64,000 nucleotides of DNA. Source: Desulforudis sp. (GTDB lineage: Bacteria > Bacillota > Desulfotomaculia > Desulfotomaculales > Desulforudaceae). Below, one piece after another: positions 46,309-54,468 of the stretch. Location: contig QZIR01000051.1 of the NCBI GenBank assembly GCA_003604975.1, positions 26,019 to 90,018 of the forward strand. The letters are read 5' to 3'. Below the pieces are notes generated by a model. The model was not told the DNA's origin and did not search any database. It saw nothing but the letters and a program-made list of their open reading frames with translations. How positions within the stretch are numbered: the stretch's first letter is position 1; the number at the start of each line of letters is the position of its first letter. The translations under genes were made by a program, and so were the position numbers.

Positions 46309-46476
46309 GTGAATGAGCTGGGTAAGAAGCGGGATGAGGGAGAAGAAAAACTGGTTATGTTGAACAACGACCCGCCAGGGCGGCTGGAAGTCGAAGACTA
46401 CCAGAACCGAATCGCCGCCACCAGGCCCGTTGTCGAGCCGGAGGATCGGAAGGAAACCAAAAAAACCGGGGAATAA
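46309..46476 (+). CDS. Possible 55-residue charged protein, unknown
   Basis: A GTG at 46309 overlaps the stop of a preceding 24-codon frame (46238-46312, with AGGGGGA before its GTG). The product is highly charged (many Glu, Lys, Arg) and its stop codon lies in the loop of a terminator hairpin. No homologue recognised. It could equally be debris of the same decayed region as the pseudogene upstream. Confidence 0.3.
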   Translation: MNELGKKRDEGEEKLVMLNNDPPGRLEVEDYQNRIAATRPVVEPEDRKETKKTGE

Positions 46477-46488
46477 ACAACCCCGGTT
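46459..46488 (-). terminator. Terminator after the DUF4097 gene
   Basis: AACCGGGG (46464-46471) and CCCCGGTT (46481-46488) form an 8-bp hairpin; read on the minus strand it is followed by seven T residues, 26 nt after the DUF4097-type gene ends. Confidence 0.85.
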
Positions 46489-46513
46489 CTTGCTTGAATA
46501 CAGCAGTGGGATA

Positions 46514-47407
46514 TCAACTGCGGGCCCGGATCCAAACGCTGCCCATTCCGGCGTCGATCTCCATTCTCCCGATTGGTTCGCCCCGGCCCAGCTTTCCACG
46601 ATAGGAACGCTCGGTCTGAGTGGCGTCCAGCGGGAGATCCGACCTGAACGATCCCATTCCTACCTGCACGTCCAGGTCCAGAGCCGTGTCCGGGGGAAGA
46701 GCGACATCCACAGACCCCATTCCGGCATCAAGGCGGTTGTTCTTACCAGGTGTCCCCGCAAACTCGATGCTACCCATGTCCGCATTAAGACGCAAACGCT
46801 CGCTGATCACGGCATTGACCACGTCAATCCGGCCCATCGCGGCGTTAACCGTCAGATTACCACTGAAACCGTTGACCCTCACCTCACCCATTACGGCATC
46901 GACACTAAGGTTGCCGTCCAGACCCCCCACCCGAACTCTACCCACTTTGGCGTCCACTGTAACGCTGGACTCTTCAGGGACCTGTACAACCAGATCAATA
47001 CGGTTTTGCTGCCTGTTTCTTGCCGAAACCAAGCCCTCGATTTCCACCCGGTTATCGGCGGTACGGATTCTGGGAACCACGTCCCGGATTCGTTCGCGTG
47101 CCTTTTCCCTGGTGAATCCCCGGGCGAACCGCTCCCCGCTGATCACCACTGTACCTGTCTGTCCGGCCTCAACCCGGATCGCCCCGACATCGTTCCTGAT
47201 GATCACCTCGGGGCCCTCTCCGATGGAAACGGTCTTCTCCTCGATCGGTTCCCGGACCTCGATGCCGCCAATCCGGAATATCCCCGGCCAGAACGGGGCG
47301 TTGAGGCCGCCAAAACTCACCGGACGCAGCACGGCGACCATACCCACCAGTAACAGTACCTGAACCAGCACCAGGCCGGTAATAATCAGCTTCCTACTCG
47401 GGCTCAT
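46514..47407 (-). CDS. DUF4097-type beta-strand repeat membrane-anchored protein
   Basis: An N-terminal membrane segment (LIITGLVLVQVLLLVGMVAVL, residues ~7-27) is followed by an adhesin-like beta-solenoid. The repeat signature MG[EKRSV] with flanking strands recurs: AVMGEVRV, AAMGRIDV, ADMGSIEF, AGMGSVDV, VGMGSFRS and AGMGSVWI, plus a variant AKVGRVRV. The ATG at 47407 follows GGAGGG by 11 nt and gives 297 residues. Proteins of this type are extracytoplasmic and often linked to envelope-stress regulators; no such regulator is adjacent. The preceding gene probably encodes a membrane partner. Confidence 0.85.
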   Translation of the reverse strand: MSPSRKLIITGLVLVQVLLLVGMVAVLRPVSFGGLNAPFWPGIFRIGGIEVREPIEEKTVSIGEGPEVIIRNDVGAIRVEAGQTGTVVISGERFARGFTREKARERIRDVVPRIRTADNRVEIEGLVSARNRQQNRIDLVVQVPEESSVTVDAKVGRVRVGGLDGNLSVDAVMGEVRVNGFSGNLTVNAAMGRIDVVNAVISERLRLNADMGSIEFAGTPGKNNRLDAGMGSVDVALPPDTALDLDVQVGMGSFRSDLPLDATQTERSYRGKLGRGEPIGRMEIDAGMGSVWIRARS

Positions 47408-47414
47408 CCGCCTA

Positions 47415-47768
47415 TCATCCCTCCGGTCCCTGCTTCTCACGGTCGTTGGTGGCAAAGTAGCTGATGAGGTAGGCGATCCCCACGAACATCGGGATCAGTC
47501 CCCCCAGGAGCCACGGACCAATCCCAATCGTACCCAGCCCGACCAGCAGGGCCAGACCGACCAAGGTCGTAACCAATCCTTTCTCTAACTGGGACTGTGG
47601 GGTCCTTGCCGCCGCTTCATCCTCTCCGGGTGGAGCAATCCCCTTGGCGATCATCGCCATGCGTTCACGGTGGCTGAAGATACGCAAGATGATCACGAAT
47701 ACGAAGACGACTGAGATAATCACAATCGGGAACAAAATGCCCAGAATCGGAATTACCGTGAGGTCCAT
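47415..47768 (-). CDS. Small membrane protein (DUF6249-like)
   Basis: The 117-residue protein has an N-terminal membrane segment (VIPILGILFPIVIISVVFVFVIILRIF), a short cytoplasmic linker with HRERMAMIAKGIAPP (typical of the DUF6249 family), and two more hydrophobic segments (LVTTLVGLALLVGLGTIGIG and LLGGLIPMFVGIAYLIS). I take the ATG at 47768, 10 nt after GGAGG. It ends 7 nt before the DUF4097 protein starts, so the two are coupled. Function unknown. Confidence 0.82.
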   Translation of the reverse strand: MDLTVIPILGILFPIVIISVVFVFVIILRIFSHRERMAMIAKGIAPPGEDEAAARTPQSQLEKGLVTTLVGLALLVGLGTIGIGPWLLGGLIPMFVGIAYLISYFATNDREKQGPEG

Positions 47769-47890
47769 TCTCAATAAACCTCCACCATGTATTGGGCTTG
47801 TCCGAGCCCTGCAATACAGATTATCATAATTCTCCCAGCCCCTCAATACTCAGCCGAAGTCGCCAGTCGCGGCTTCTCTCAGTGCAGATA

Positions 47891-47995
47891 TTATCGGTTC
47901 CGGGGTATAGGGCACAGGTCGTTCAGGCTGTCTCGCCAGGATGCCAACCACCGCCGGAATTCCAGGACCGTCCCGGTAAATGTCATTAGAACCAT
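47891..47995 (-). CDS. Possible 34-residue peptide in the 47.8-48.1 kb gap
   Basis: The 319-nt gap between the DUF6249-like gene and the hydrolase gene holds no recognised gene. On the minus strand an ATG at 47995 follows a perfect AGGAGG at 8 nt and opens 34 codons rich in Arg, Trp and Leu (MVLMTFTGTVLEFRRWLASW at the start). The ribosome site is convincing, the length is not; no homologue recognised. Confidence 0.3.
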   Translation of the reverse strand: MVLMTFTGTVLEFRRWLASWRDSLNDLCPIPRNR

Positions 47996-48087
47996 GCGCT
48001 TTGCCTCCTGTTGGCAATAATTTGTTCCGGTATGCCTATAGATATGAGATCGGGCGGGGGAAATGCCTGGTATTCAGCCACACCATC

Positions 48088-48771
48088 TTAAAAGGTCACA
48101 CCAGCACACAACGGCAGATGATCAGACGCCAGGCTCTCTGGGATCTGCACTGATACTGGATTAAACTGTTCGGACACGAAGATGTAGTCTACCCGGACTC
48201 TGGGCTGAGTGGAAGGAAAGGTCGGGCACAAGGCCGGATCTGCAGACACTTCCCGCAGGACTCGCAGCAACGGTTCCAGTTCCCCGGCCTGAGGTTGACA
48301 GTTGAAATCTCCGGCCAGGATCACGGGCTCCTTTATCCTTTCCATGTGCTGCATAATCGCGGCTACCTGACCGGTGCGCTCTTCCCGGTTAAGTCCGAGA
48401 TGTGTGCACCCGAACCTGAGTAGCTGCTCGTTACACTCGATCCATACCTCAAGCAATCCCCGCTGTTCTTTCTTGCTTGGTAAAAGGGTCTGACGGTATT
48501 CGAGAATTGGGAAACGGCTGAGGACCGCGTTACCATACGCACCAATACGGTGATAACGCCTGTTTTCCCCGAATACAAACAACATTTCCAGTGCAACGGC
48601 CAGGTTTCGGGCCTGGTCGGTAAAGCCTGATCGCGCGCGGCACCGGTCTACTTCCTGGAGTGCTACCAGGTCGGGGCGAAGTATCGCCAGCGTCTGCGCG
48701 GTTCTCTCGAGTGAGACCATTCCATCAATGCCAAGCCCGTGGCGGATATTGTAGGTCACAATTCGGAGCAC
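48088..48771 (-). CDS. Endonuclease/exonuclease/phosphatase family metal-dependent hydrolase
   Basis: The 227-residue protein has the EEP fold motifs: RIVTYNIRHGLG (Asn), LVALQEVD (Glu metal ligand), the CTHLGLNREER His, ILAGDFNCQPQ (Asp/Asn) and ASDHLPL (Asp-His pair) at the end. The family includes DNA repair nucleases and phosphodiesterases; the substrate cannot be read from sequence. The GTG at 48771 follows GGAAGGGG by 8 nt. No signal peptide. Confidence 0.88.
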   Translation of the reverse strand: MLRIVTYNIRHGLGIDGMVSLERTAQTLAILRPDLVALQEVDRCRARSGFTDQARNLAVALEMLFVFGENRRYHRIGAYGNAVLSRFPILEYRQTLLPSKKEQRGLLEVWIECNEQLLRFGCTHLGLNREERTGQVAAIMQHMERIKEPVILAGDFNCQPQAGELEPLLRVLREVSADPALCPTFPSTQPRVRVDYIFVSEQFNPVSVQIPESLASDHLPLCAGVTF

Positions 48772-48865
48772 GGTCAGCACCCCTTCCGGCCGTTTATCCA
48801 GTTTATGCAGGTCACAAAACCTTTACACGCTTTAAGCGGTAAACACTACCGGAAGAAAGCACAAA

Positions 48866-48889
48866 CCCCCGGTCTCTCTAAACCGGGGG
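48866..48889 (-). terminator. Terminator after the P-loop kinase gene
   Basis: CCCCCGGT-CTCTCTAA-ACCGGGGG is a perfect 8-bp hairpin; on the minus strand it is followed by TTTGTGCTTTC, just beyond the gene ending at 48896. Confidence 0.75.
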
Positions 48890-48895
48890 CGCGTT

Positions 48896-49540
48896 CTACA
48901 TCCGTTCCGGTGGGTCTTCTATCCCTGTGGGTGGTGGCACGGCGTAGTTGACCGGCATAGCCGGGACCCCTGCTCGGATACTTCCGTCTTCCCAGACCTT
49001 TTCGACCAGGGCCAGGACCCGTTCGACCCGCTCTTCAAGCGTTCCGCTCAGTTCAGCCAGGCGCGACGGTTCGATCAGACCCCGGACCACGGTCCGGATC
49101 AGCCAGTCCATCTCGTCCCGGTACTCTGCATTCGTACTGCGAAACCCGTTCGCGTACAACGGGATCTCCGGTGGGAGGTAAAACACCAAGTCGTAGCTAC
49201 GGCTGTGTTTCTCGCACTCCAGGTAGTAGTCCAGGTTGTCGCGGCTGGATGACCGTCCGGAACGCCACTTGATCCAGTAAGCGGCGTTGTCCATCACCGT
49301 CCGATCCGCAATAAAGGCGTTCAGCTGCTTCTCCACTTCGATCTGGCGCATCAGACATTCCCACTGAAACCGCTTTGAGAGTTGCGGTCGTCCTTTCAGG
49401 TTGCAGGGGCGTTCAATCCCGAGATCACCTACCACCACCCTGGCCTGTTCTTCGATCAGCGGTAAACCCAGGCGCTTGGAGATTTCCCGGGCAAGGGTGG
49501 ATTTGCCCACACTCTGTGCTCCCGTCAGGCCGATTCGCAC
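48896..49540 (-). CDS. P-loop ATPase/kinase, NadR-like
   Basis: The protein begins VRIGLTGAQSVGKSTLAREIS, a Walker A near the N-terminus, and continues with LIEEQARVV, a DRTVMDNAAYW segment and YDLVFYLPPEIPLYANGFR, an arrangement seen in the nucleoside-kinase-like domain of NadR and related AAA-28 proteins. Length 214; GTG at 49540 after GAGGAGG. The last ~20 residues are Pro-rich. Substrate unknown. Confidence 0.8.
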   Translation of the reverse strand: MRIGLTGAQSVGKSTLAREISKRLGLPLIEEQARVVVGDLGIERPCNLKGRPQLSKRFQWECLMRQIEVEKQLNAFIADRTVMDNAAYWIKWRSGRSSSRDNLDYYLECEKHSRSYDLVFYLPPEIPLYANGFRSTNAEYRDEMDWLIRTVVRGLIEPSRLAELSGTLEERVERVLALVEKVWEDGSIRAGVPAMPVNYAVPPPTGIEDPPERM

Positions 49541-49603
49541 CGCAGCGCCTCCTCGCAAGGGCATTTACCCTATTGTACCCATTGCCGGGTGGATAAACCG
49601 CGA

Positions 49604-50545
49604 TTATCCGTGTGTCTGCCCCCGGAAGCGGATCAGGTTCGCAATCGTTTCGTTAACCGGGGTGGACACGCTCGCTTCTCGACCGTAGCCAACCACCCGG
49701 CCGTTCAGGGCCTCGATCTCAGTACGCCGGCCCCGCTCCAGGTCCTGTAGCATTGACGGGCGATGTTCCCTGGTGGGCGGCACTAGTTGTCCGTAGAAGC
49801 TGTTCAAGTACTCATCGGCCGTTTTCCAGGGCAGTAGTACATCCCTGGCCACGGCAACGGCAAACACCTCCCGAATCACCGCGTTAATTACGGCACGCGT
49901 CTCCGGCCGGTCCGCGAGGGCCCCGTAATTCACCCCCAGCAAGGCGCCCAGCGGATTCAGGGCACAGTTGTATATAGCCTTGGCCCAGAGGTAGGCCTGG
50001 ACCTCTGACTCGTATCGGCAAGGAATCCCGGCCGAGCGAATCAATTCCGCAACCGTCCGGATTCTTTCGGAATTTGGAGCATCCGGGCTCACCGGCCCCA
50101 GTACCACGTCGTCAGCACACACCGTCACCCTGACCCGTCCCGGTTCAATGATCTCGGCGCCGAAGATCACCCTTCCGGCGCCGCACCTCGTCGGGCCGAA
50201 TATCTCTGCCAGGGTTTCGATATTACCGAGACCATTCTGCAGGGAAAGAACAAGCGTCCCTTCCCCCACCGCACGCTTGGCCTGAAGGGCTACGGCTGCA
50301 GTATCGAATGATTTCACACTGAATAAAACCAAGTCGTAGCCCTCGGAAAGCTGATCCAGGTCGGTGCACACCCGGCAGTTGGAAACGCGGTGTTCACCCC
50401 AGATCCCCTCTATGAGGAGTCCTTCTTGCGCTACCCGATCCAGGTGCCAGGGACGTCCGAGTAGGTCCACGTCATGGCCGGCACGGGCCAGGAAACCACC
50501 AAAAACCGTACCAAGCGCTCCCGCCCCGATTACGGCAATTCTCAA
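49604..50545 (-). CDS. panE: 2-dehydropantoate 2-reductase
   Basis: PanE reduces ketopantoate to pantoate with NADPH for CoA synthesis. The Rossmann motif IAVIGAGALGTVFGGFLARAG is at the N-terminus; the catalytic Lys lies in LWAKAIYNCALNPLGALLG and the C-terminal EHRPSMLQDLERGRRTEIEALNG block is diagnostic. I use the TTG at 50545, 8 nt after GAGGAGG; length 313. Many ketopantoate-reductase homologues have other substrates, and no panB or panC is nearby. Confidence 0.87.
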   Translation of the reverse strand: MRIAVIGAGALGTVFGGFLARAGHDVDLLGRPWHLDRVAQEGLLIEGIWGEHRVSNCRVCTDLDQLSEGYDLVLFSVKSFDTAAVALQAKRAVGEGTLVLSLQNGLGNIETLAEIFGPTRCGAGRVIFGAEIIEPGRVRVTVCADDVVLGPVSPDAPNSERIRTVAELIRSAGIPCRYESEVQAYLWAKAIYNCALNPLGALLGVNYGALADRPETRAVINAVIREVFAVAVARDVLLPWKTADEYLNSFYGQLVPPTREHRPSMLQDLERGRRTEIEALNGRVVGYGREASVSTPVNETIANLIRFRGQTHG

Positions 50546-50641
50546 ACCATATTCCTCCTCTAGCTTCACGGCATAACATGGATAGATTGTCCACGTCAGC
50601 CAGGACTATTGTATTGGCCTCTTGGTAGTGCTAATCTAGAA

Positions 50642-51097
50642 ATGTATAGAGATACACCAAAGAAAGGATATCGCTCTTTGGTAACGGTCGCGACTTTCAA
50701 ACGCGGTCTGGGAAACGGACTCCACGTCACGTGGGAACTGGCCAAGGTTACCGTTCCCATTTATATTGCCATCACAATCCTCAGCCACACCCCGGTTCTA
50801 CCTTGGATCGCCGATTTCTGTAACCCGCTGATGCGATTGGTAGGGCTCCCCGGTGAAGCCTCACTGGCACTGATCATGGGTTATACCATAAACCTATACG
50901 GAGCGATTGGGGTCGTGCTCAGCCTGGACCTGACGCACAAGCAGATCACGATCATCGCCAGTATGCTGTTGCTGTCACACTGCCTGTTCCTGGAAGCCGC
51001 TGTAGCGAAAAAAACGGGGGTCAAGGTATCCGGGCTGGTACTGACCCGTCTGTTGCTTTCCGTTGCCTCTGGCGTCCTGATCAACTGGCTTTACTAA
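50642..51097 (+). CDS. Nucleoside-recognition (gate) domain membrane protein, first of pair
   Basis: The protein has four or five hydrophobic segments and the gate-domain motif LMRLVGLPGEASLALIMGYTINLYGAIGV. The start is uncertain: the ATG at 50642 has no ribosome site, while an in-frame TTG at 50678 follows AAAGGA by 9 nt. With the next gene it resembles the two-gene families of spore maturation/YjiG-YjiH-type membrane proteins, thought to be split transporters. The solute is unknown. Confidence 0.82.
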   Translation: MYRDTPKKGYRSLVTVATFKRGLGNGLHVTWELAKVTVPIYIAITILSHTPVLPWIADFCNPLMRLVGLPGEASLALIMGYTINLYGAIGVVLSLDLTHKQITIIASMLLLSHCLFLEAAVAKKTGVKVSGLVLTRLLLSVASGVLINWLY

Positions 51098-51110
51098 GGA
51101 AGGTGCAAGA

Positions 51111-51614
51111 ATGTCAATGGTCCTGATCTTAAAGGAATCTGTCACCGGCGCGTTGTTGAGTGTGCTGCAAATCGCGGCCTTCGTGATCCCCATTCTGCTG
51201 TTCATCGAGATCCTGCGCGACATCAACATCCTCGACCGCTTTTCTTCTTTTTGCAGCCCCCTGGTCCGCATCTTTCAAATGCCGAAGGAAGCCTGCCTGC
51301 CGCTTCTGGCCGGCCTGATCTTCGGCATCGCCTACGGGGCCGGGGTGATCATCCAGTCTGTCCGGGAGGGCCACCTCTCGCTGCGCGACATTTACATCAT
51401 CAATACCTTCCTGATCATCTGCCACAGTATCATCGAGGACACGATCCTGTTTGTGGCCATCGGGGCCAATATCTGGCTAATCCTGTTTCCGCGGATTATC
51501 GGGGCGGTAGTTGTCTGCTACATCATCTCCCACATCTACAAGCCGGTTGAAGTGTCGGTGGTACCAATACCTGGGCAAACCCAGAGCAGTGACCGACCCG
51601 CTTCCACTAACTAG
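51111..51614 (+). CDS. Nucleoside-recognition (gate) domain membrane protein, second of pair
   Basis: Starting at an ATG after GGAAGGTG, 14 nt beyond its partner, this 167-residue membrane protein has the matching gate motif FCSPLVRIFQMPKEACLPLLAGLIFGIAYGAG and then SIIEDTILFVAIGANIW, typical of the second subunit. The C-terminal ~20 residues are polar. It presumably forms a heteromeric membrane protein with 50642-51097. Confidence 0.84.
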   Translation: MSMVLILKESVTGALLSVLQIAAFVIPILLFIEILRDINILDRFSSFCSPLVRIFQMPKEACLPLLAGLIFGIAYGAGVIIQSVREGHLSLRDIYIINTFLIICHSIIEDTILFVAIGANIWLILFPRIIGAVVVCYIISHIYKPVEVSVVPIPGQTQSSDRPASTN

Positions 51615-51669
51615 GAAAATCGCAGTACATAAAACCCCTCATAAACTGACTAAAATCCGGAGAGCGCTA

Positions 51670-51755
51670 AAAACAAGCAGGGCGCAGATGGCGAGCATGA
51701 CAAAGCCATGCGAAGCTTTGCGGCCCTCTGCGAGGACGCGGCGGTCTTTAGCGGT
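51670..51755. repeat. Intergenic imperfect repeat, copy A
   Basis: This segment between two convergent genes shares blocks with 55256-55350: CGAGCA(T/G)GACAAA, CCATGCGA, CCTCTGCGAGGA and GCGGTCT, in the same order. Copy B carries an additional tandem CCTCTGCGA unit. The shared order over ~70 nt rules out chance, but the element is not one I can name. Confidence 0.6.
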
Positions 51756-52368
51756 TTTCGAACTTTCCGGTCAAAGACCTCACCCGAAAGTCGGCACCTA
51801 GGGACTGTGCCTTTTGCCGGCATAATTGGGCGTCTATCCCCGGCCAATCCACTATTGTAAGCGTTACCCGGGGAATCACCCGCTGGCACTCTACGGCGAA
51901 CTCCAACACAGCTTGATAGGCGTCTTTCCCACCGATCGGGCGACACAATTCGGTGTAGGTGTCGGCGTCCTGGGCATTCAGGCTGATTGAAACGGCCTCG
52001 ACATAGGGGGCAAACTCGGACACCACGTTTCGACCGTGAATCAGGTTCGCCTGTCCGTTTGTGTTCAGGCGCACCTTCAAGTTCCGTTCCTTGAGAAAAC
52101 GCGCCACTTCAGTAACTACATCCGGTCGCAGCAGGGGCTCCCCGTAACCACAGAAGACGATCTCCGGAAACTCCGGAAAACCCTCCGCGGACTGAATCGC
52201 CTGGATTACCTCCGCCGCATCGGGCTCCTGCGGCAACCAGAGGTCAACTCCCAACCCGTCGTCAACAGTGTTTCGGATACAAAACAGGCAGCGATTGGTG
52301 CAGCGGTTGGTGATGTTCAGGTACATCCTTTCGCCAAGACGGTAGGTTATATTCATGTTATTTGACAT
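51748..52368 (-). CDS. TatD-linked radical SAM protein
   Basis: The short radical SAM protein (206 residues) has NITNRCTNRCLFCIRN, a CxxxCxxC [4Fe-4S] site, the GEP-like VFCGYGEPLLRPD and the SISLNAQDADTYTELCRP segment. This fits the family fused or adjacent to TatD nucleases; here it stands alone without a tatD neighbour. The reaction is not known. ATG at 52368 with GAGG close by. Confidence 0.85.
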   Translation of the reverse strand: MSNNMNITYRLGERMYLNITNRCTNRCLFCIRNTVDDGLGVDLWLPQEPDAAEVIQAIQSAEGFPEFPEIVFCGYGEPLLRPDVVTEVARFLKERNLKVRLNTNGQANLIHGRNVVSEFAPYVEAVSISLNAQDADTYTELCRPIGGKDAYQAVLEFAVECQRVIPRVTLTIVDWPGIDAQLCRQKAQSLGADFRVRSLTGKFENR

Positions 52369-52422
52369 AAACCTCGCTCACCAGACATAAGAATGGTTGC
52401 AAAACCAAGAGGAGGAATCTTC

Positions 52423-52815
52423 ATGACCCTGAAGGGTGAGGCATCTCCCTCACAAGCGTTGAACTTCCCGGCATTGGGCAAGGGGCTACTCGTCACCCTG
52501 ATCCTGTCAGTGGTACTTATCATCGTATGCGGGCTCATCTTTCATTTTTCGAGCACGTCCGAGAATCTCCTGCCTTGGGTGACTGCATTTATCCTCTTCT
52601 TCAGTGTTTTGGCAGGCAGCACGATGGCCGCCAGGCAGGCCGGAACCAAGGGTCTGGTGCACGGTATCGGTGTCGGCATCCTTTTCTTTCTGGCTATCTG
52701 GTTCCTCGTTGTGCTCCTGCCCGGCTCATTCGCAGTCATCAGTATGACCTACAAACTTCTGATCGCCGTCACTGGCGGGGCCCTTGGCGGGGTCCTGGGA
52801 GTAGCCCTGTCGTAA
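52423..52815 (+). CDS. TIGR04086 family membrane protein (YrzE-like)
   Basis: The ATG at 52423 follows GAGGAGG by 7 nt and gives 130 residues with four hydrophobic segments (about 25-45, 53-73, 82-105, 108-128) and the Gly-rich end AVTGGALGGVLGVALS. Small four-helix membrane proteins of this family are widespread in Firmicutes; function unknown. It is divergent from the radical SAM gene and converges on the M24 peptidase gene, their stop codons being adjacent. Confidence 0.8.
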   Translation: MTLKGEASPSQALNFPALGKGLLVTLILSVVLIIVCGLIFHFSSTSENLLPWVTAFILFFSVLAGSTMAARQAGTKGLVHGIGVGILFFLAIWFLVVLLPGSFAVISMTYKLLIAVTGGALGGVLGVALS

Positions 52816-54009
52816 TTAGACCCGGCAAATCGCGTCGGGATAGTTGGTCAGGCGTTGGACACCCTGGGCGGTAACCGCAACGGTGTTTTCAATGCCGACC
52901 ATCCCCTGCCCCGGAAACACGAATTTTGGCTCCAGGGCCAACACCATCCCGACTTCGAGGGTACCCTCCACGCCCTGGGCCAACAGCGGCATCTCGTTCA
53001 GCTCGAGGCCGACACCGTGCCCGATGAAACGAACCTGATGGTCATAGCCCATGAAGTGCCGTCCCAGGCCGGCCTCTTCGGCCATCCTCCTGGCGAAGTC
53101 GTACAGATGGCCCAAAACCACCCCCGGTACACACTCGCGCAAAACAGCATCCTGAATGGAGAGGGCAACTTCTTGTGCCCTCTCCATTTCTGCCGGCAGG
53201 GAACCAATCACAAAGATTCGTGAACAGTCCACGGTGTAACCCCCAAACACCCCGGCATAGTCTACAAGCACCGGTTCTCCGGCGGCCAGGCGTTTGAAGG
53301 AAGGACCGAAACTGAAACTCGGATCCAGTCCGGGGCCTGCGCACACACCGTCAAAGAAACCCGGAATTGTCGAGTTAACCCCGGTAAGCAGGCCGCCCCA
53401 CCATACCCCCACGTCCGAGCCGCGCCAGCGCACCATACCCTGGTGCCCAAGGGCCCTGGCAGCGGCCTCAAACCGGCCGGCCAGTTCCACCTCCGTGGCC
53501 CCCTCTTCCAACAGTTCCGGAATCCTGCTGAAAGCCGCGTCCATCTGCCTTCCGGCCTTAATAAGCGCTTCCAGTTCAAACTCCGACTTGATGGTTCGCA
53601 GCTTACGAATGATCCCCCAGCAATCAACCATCTGCGCTTCGGGAAAGAGGCGCTGGTAATAGAGATAGGTCGCCACCGACAGGACATCAAACTCTAGGCC
53701 CAGGCGGGCGGGCGTGGCGTGACCTCGTTCCCTGATCAAGACCGGTATCTCCTTGAAACTCCTGATCGGGACCACGTCTTCAATGGCGGCATCCGCTCTG
53801 GCTCTGCCAAATTCACGCTTCACCATCAAGAGGGGCGCTCCAACCGCGGGGATGAACAGGTGGGCGTTCTGCGCCGTACCTGCAAAATAGAACATGTCCG
53901 CTCCGTTCACAATCAACGCGGCGTCAATCCCCGCGCTTTGCAGTTCACCCTGAAAACGACCAACCCTCGCCGCACATTCCTGCCGCCTTAATTGTTCTCG
54001 GTTATCCAT
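52816..54009 (-). CDS. M24 family metallopeptidase (Xaa-Pro peptidase-like)
   Basis: A creatinase-type N-terminal domain (~150 residues, with NGADMFYFAGTAQNAHLFIP) precedes a pita-bread catalytic domain. The ligands are visible: Asp in VLVDYAGVFGG and VDCSRIF, His in IGHGVGLELNEMP, Glu in ALEPKFVFPG and Glu in GIENTVAV. Compared with PepP at 26-27 kb it is longer and carries different loops, so a different substrate is likely. I prefer the ATG at 54009. Confidence 0.88.
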   Translation of the reverse strand: MDNREQLRRQECAARVGRFQGELQSAGIDAALIVNGADMFYFAGTAQNAHLFIPAVGAPLLMVKREFGRARADAAIEDVVPIRSFKEIPVLIRERGHATPARLGLEFDVLSVATYLYYQRLFPEAQMVDCWGIIRKLRTIKSEFELEALIKAGRQMDAAFSRIPELLEEGATEVELAGRFEAAARALGHQGMVRWRGSDVGVWWGGLLTGVNSTIPGFFDGVCAGPGLDPSFSFGPSFKRLAAGEPVLVDYAGVFGGYTVDCSRIFVIGSLPAEMERAQEVALSIQDAVLRECVPGVVLGHLYDFARRMAEEAGLGRHFMGYDHQVRFIGHGVGLELNEMPLLAQGVEGTLEVGMVLALEPKFVFPGQGMVGIENTVAVTAQGVQRLTNYPDAICRV

Positions 54010-54242
54010 ACGTTTTAGCCGCCTCCACATCTCTAAACCTTTTCCCGATTCTATTACAAGGCCCGGAAGGAGACAACCTTCAGCCGGTCAGAGACCTGGA
54101 TTTGGCATTGAGCGGACATATACGCCAATGCACCGGGGGTTGTATTCCGCGCCTGTTTCCGTAATTTCCTTAGTACCGAATGGTAAGTAATGTCATATTA
54201 TGGCATTACAATCCGAAAAACCGTGAGGAGGTGCATTCATTA

Positions 54243-54425
54243 ATGCAGGACTTCAAGGATCTTGTGAGAGCCGCCATCGACGATGAACTACACGCTGTCG
54301 CGGAGTACGCCTCCATGGCCAGAATGGTTGAGAGCGAAGTACTAAGAGCTATTCTCTTGAGCATTGCCAATGATGAGGCCTGCCACGCGCGCACGTTTAT
54401 GGTCATTCTGGAACTTGACCCCTGA
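54243..54425 (+). CDS. Short ferritin-like (rubrerythrin-related) protein
   Basis: The ATG at 54243 has GAGGAGGTG 9 nt upstream and encodes only 60 residues: two helices, FKDLVRAAIDDELHAVAEYASMAR and SEVLRAILLSIANDEACHAR. The Glu of the first helix and the ExxH-like EACH of the second are the iron-ligand pattern of one half of a ferritin-like four-helix bundle. It may work as a dimer. A proper terminator follows, and the next gene (opposite strand) is also ferritin-like. Confidence 0.75.
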   Translation: MQDFKDLVRAAIDDELHAVAEYASMARMVESEVLRAILLSIANDEACHARTFMVILELDP

Positions 54426-54441
54426 TTTCAAACAACGGAAG

Positions 54442-54465
54442 GCCGCCCCTGCGGGCGGCTCTTCT
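54442..54465. terminator. Terminator shared by two convergent ferritin-like genes
   Basis: GCCGCCC (54442-54448) and GGGCGGC (54453-54459) form a 7-bp hairpin with a 4-nt loop; TCTTCTCATTT follows on the plus side. It lies between two convergent genes and may serve both. Confidence 0.7.
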
Positions 54466-54468
54466 CAT

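Noticed and set aside
50587..50614. Promoter for the nucleoside-recognition pair (TTGTCC with TGTATT)
   Set aside because: The -10 match is poor and no other support exists, so it is not listed as a feature.
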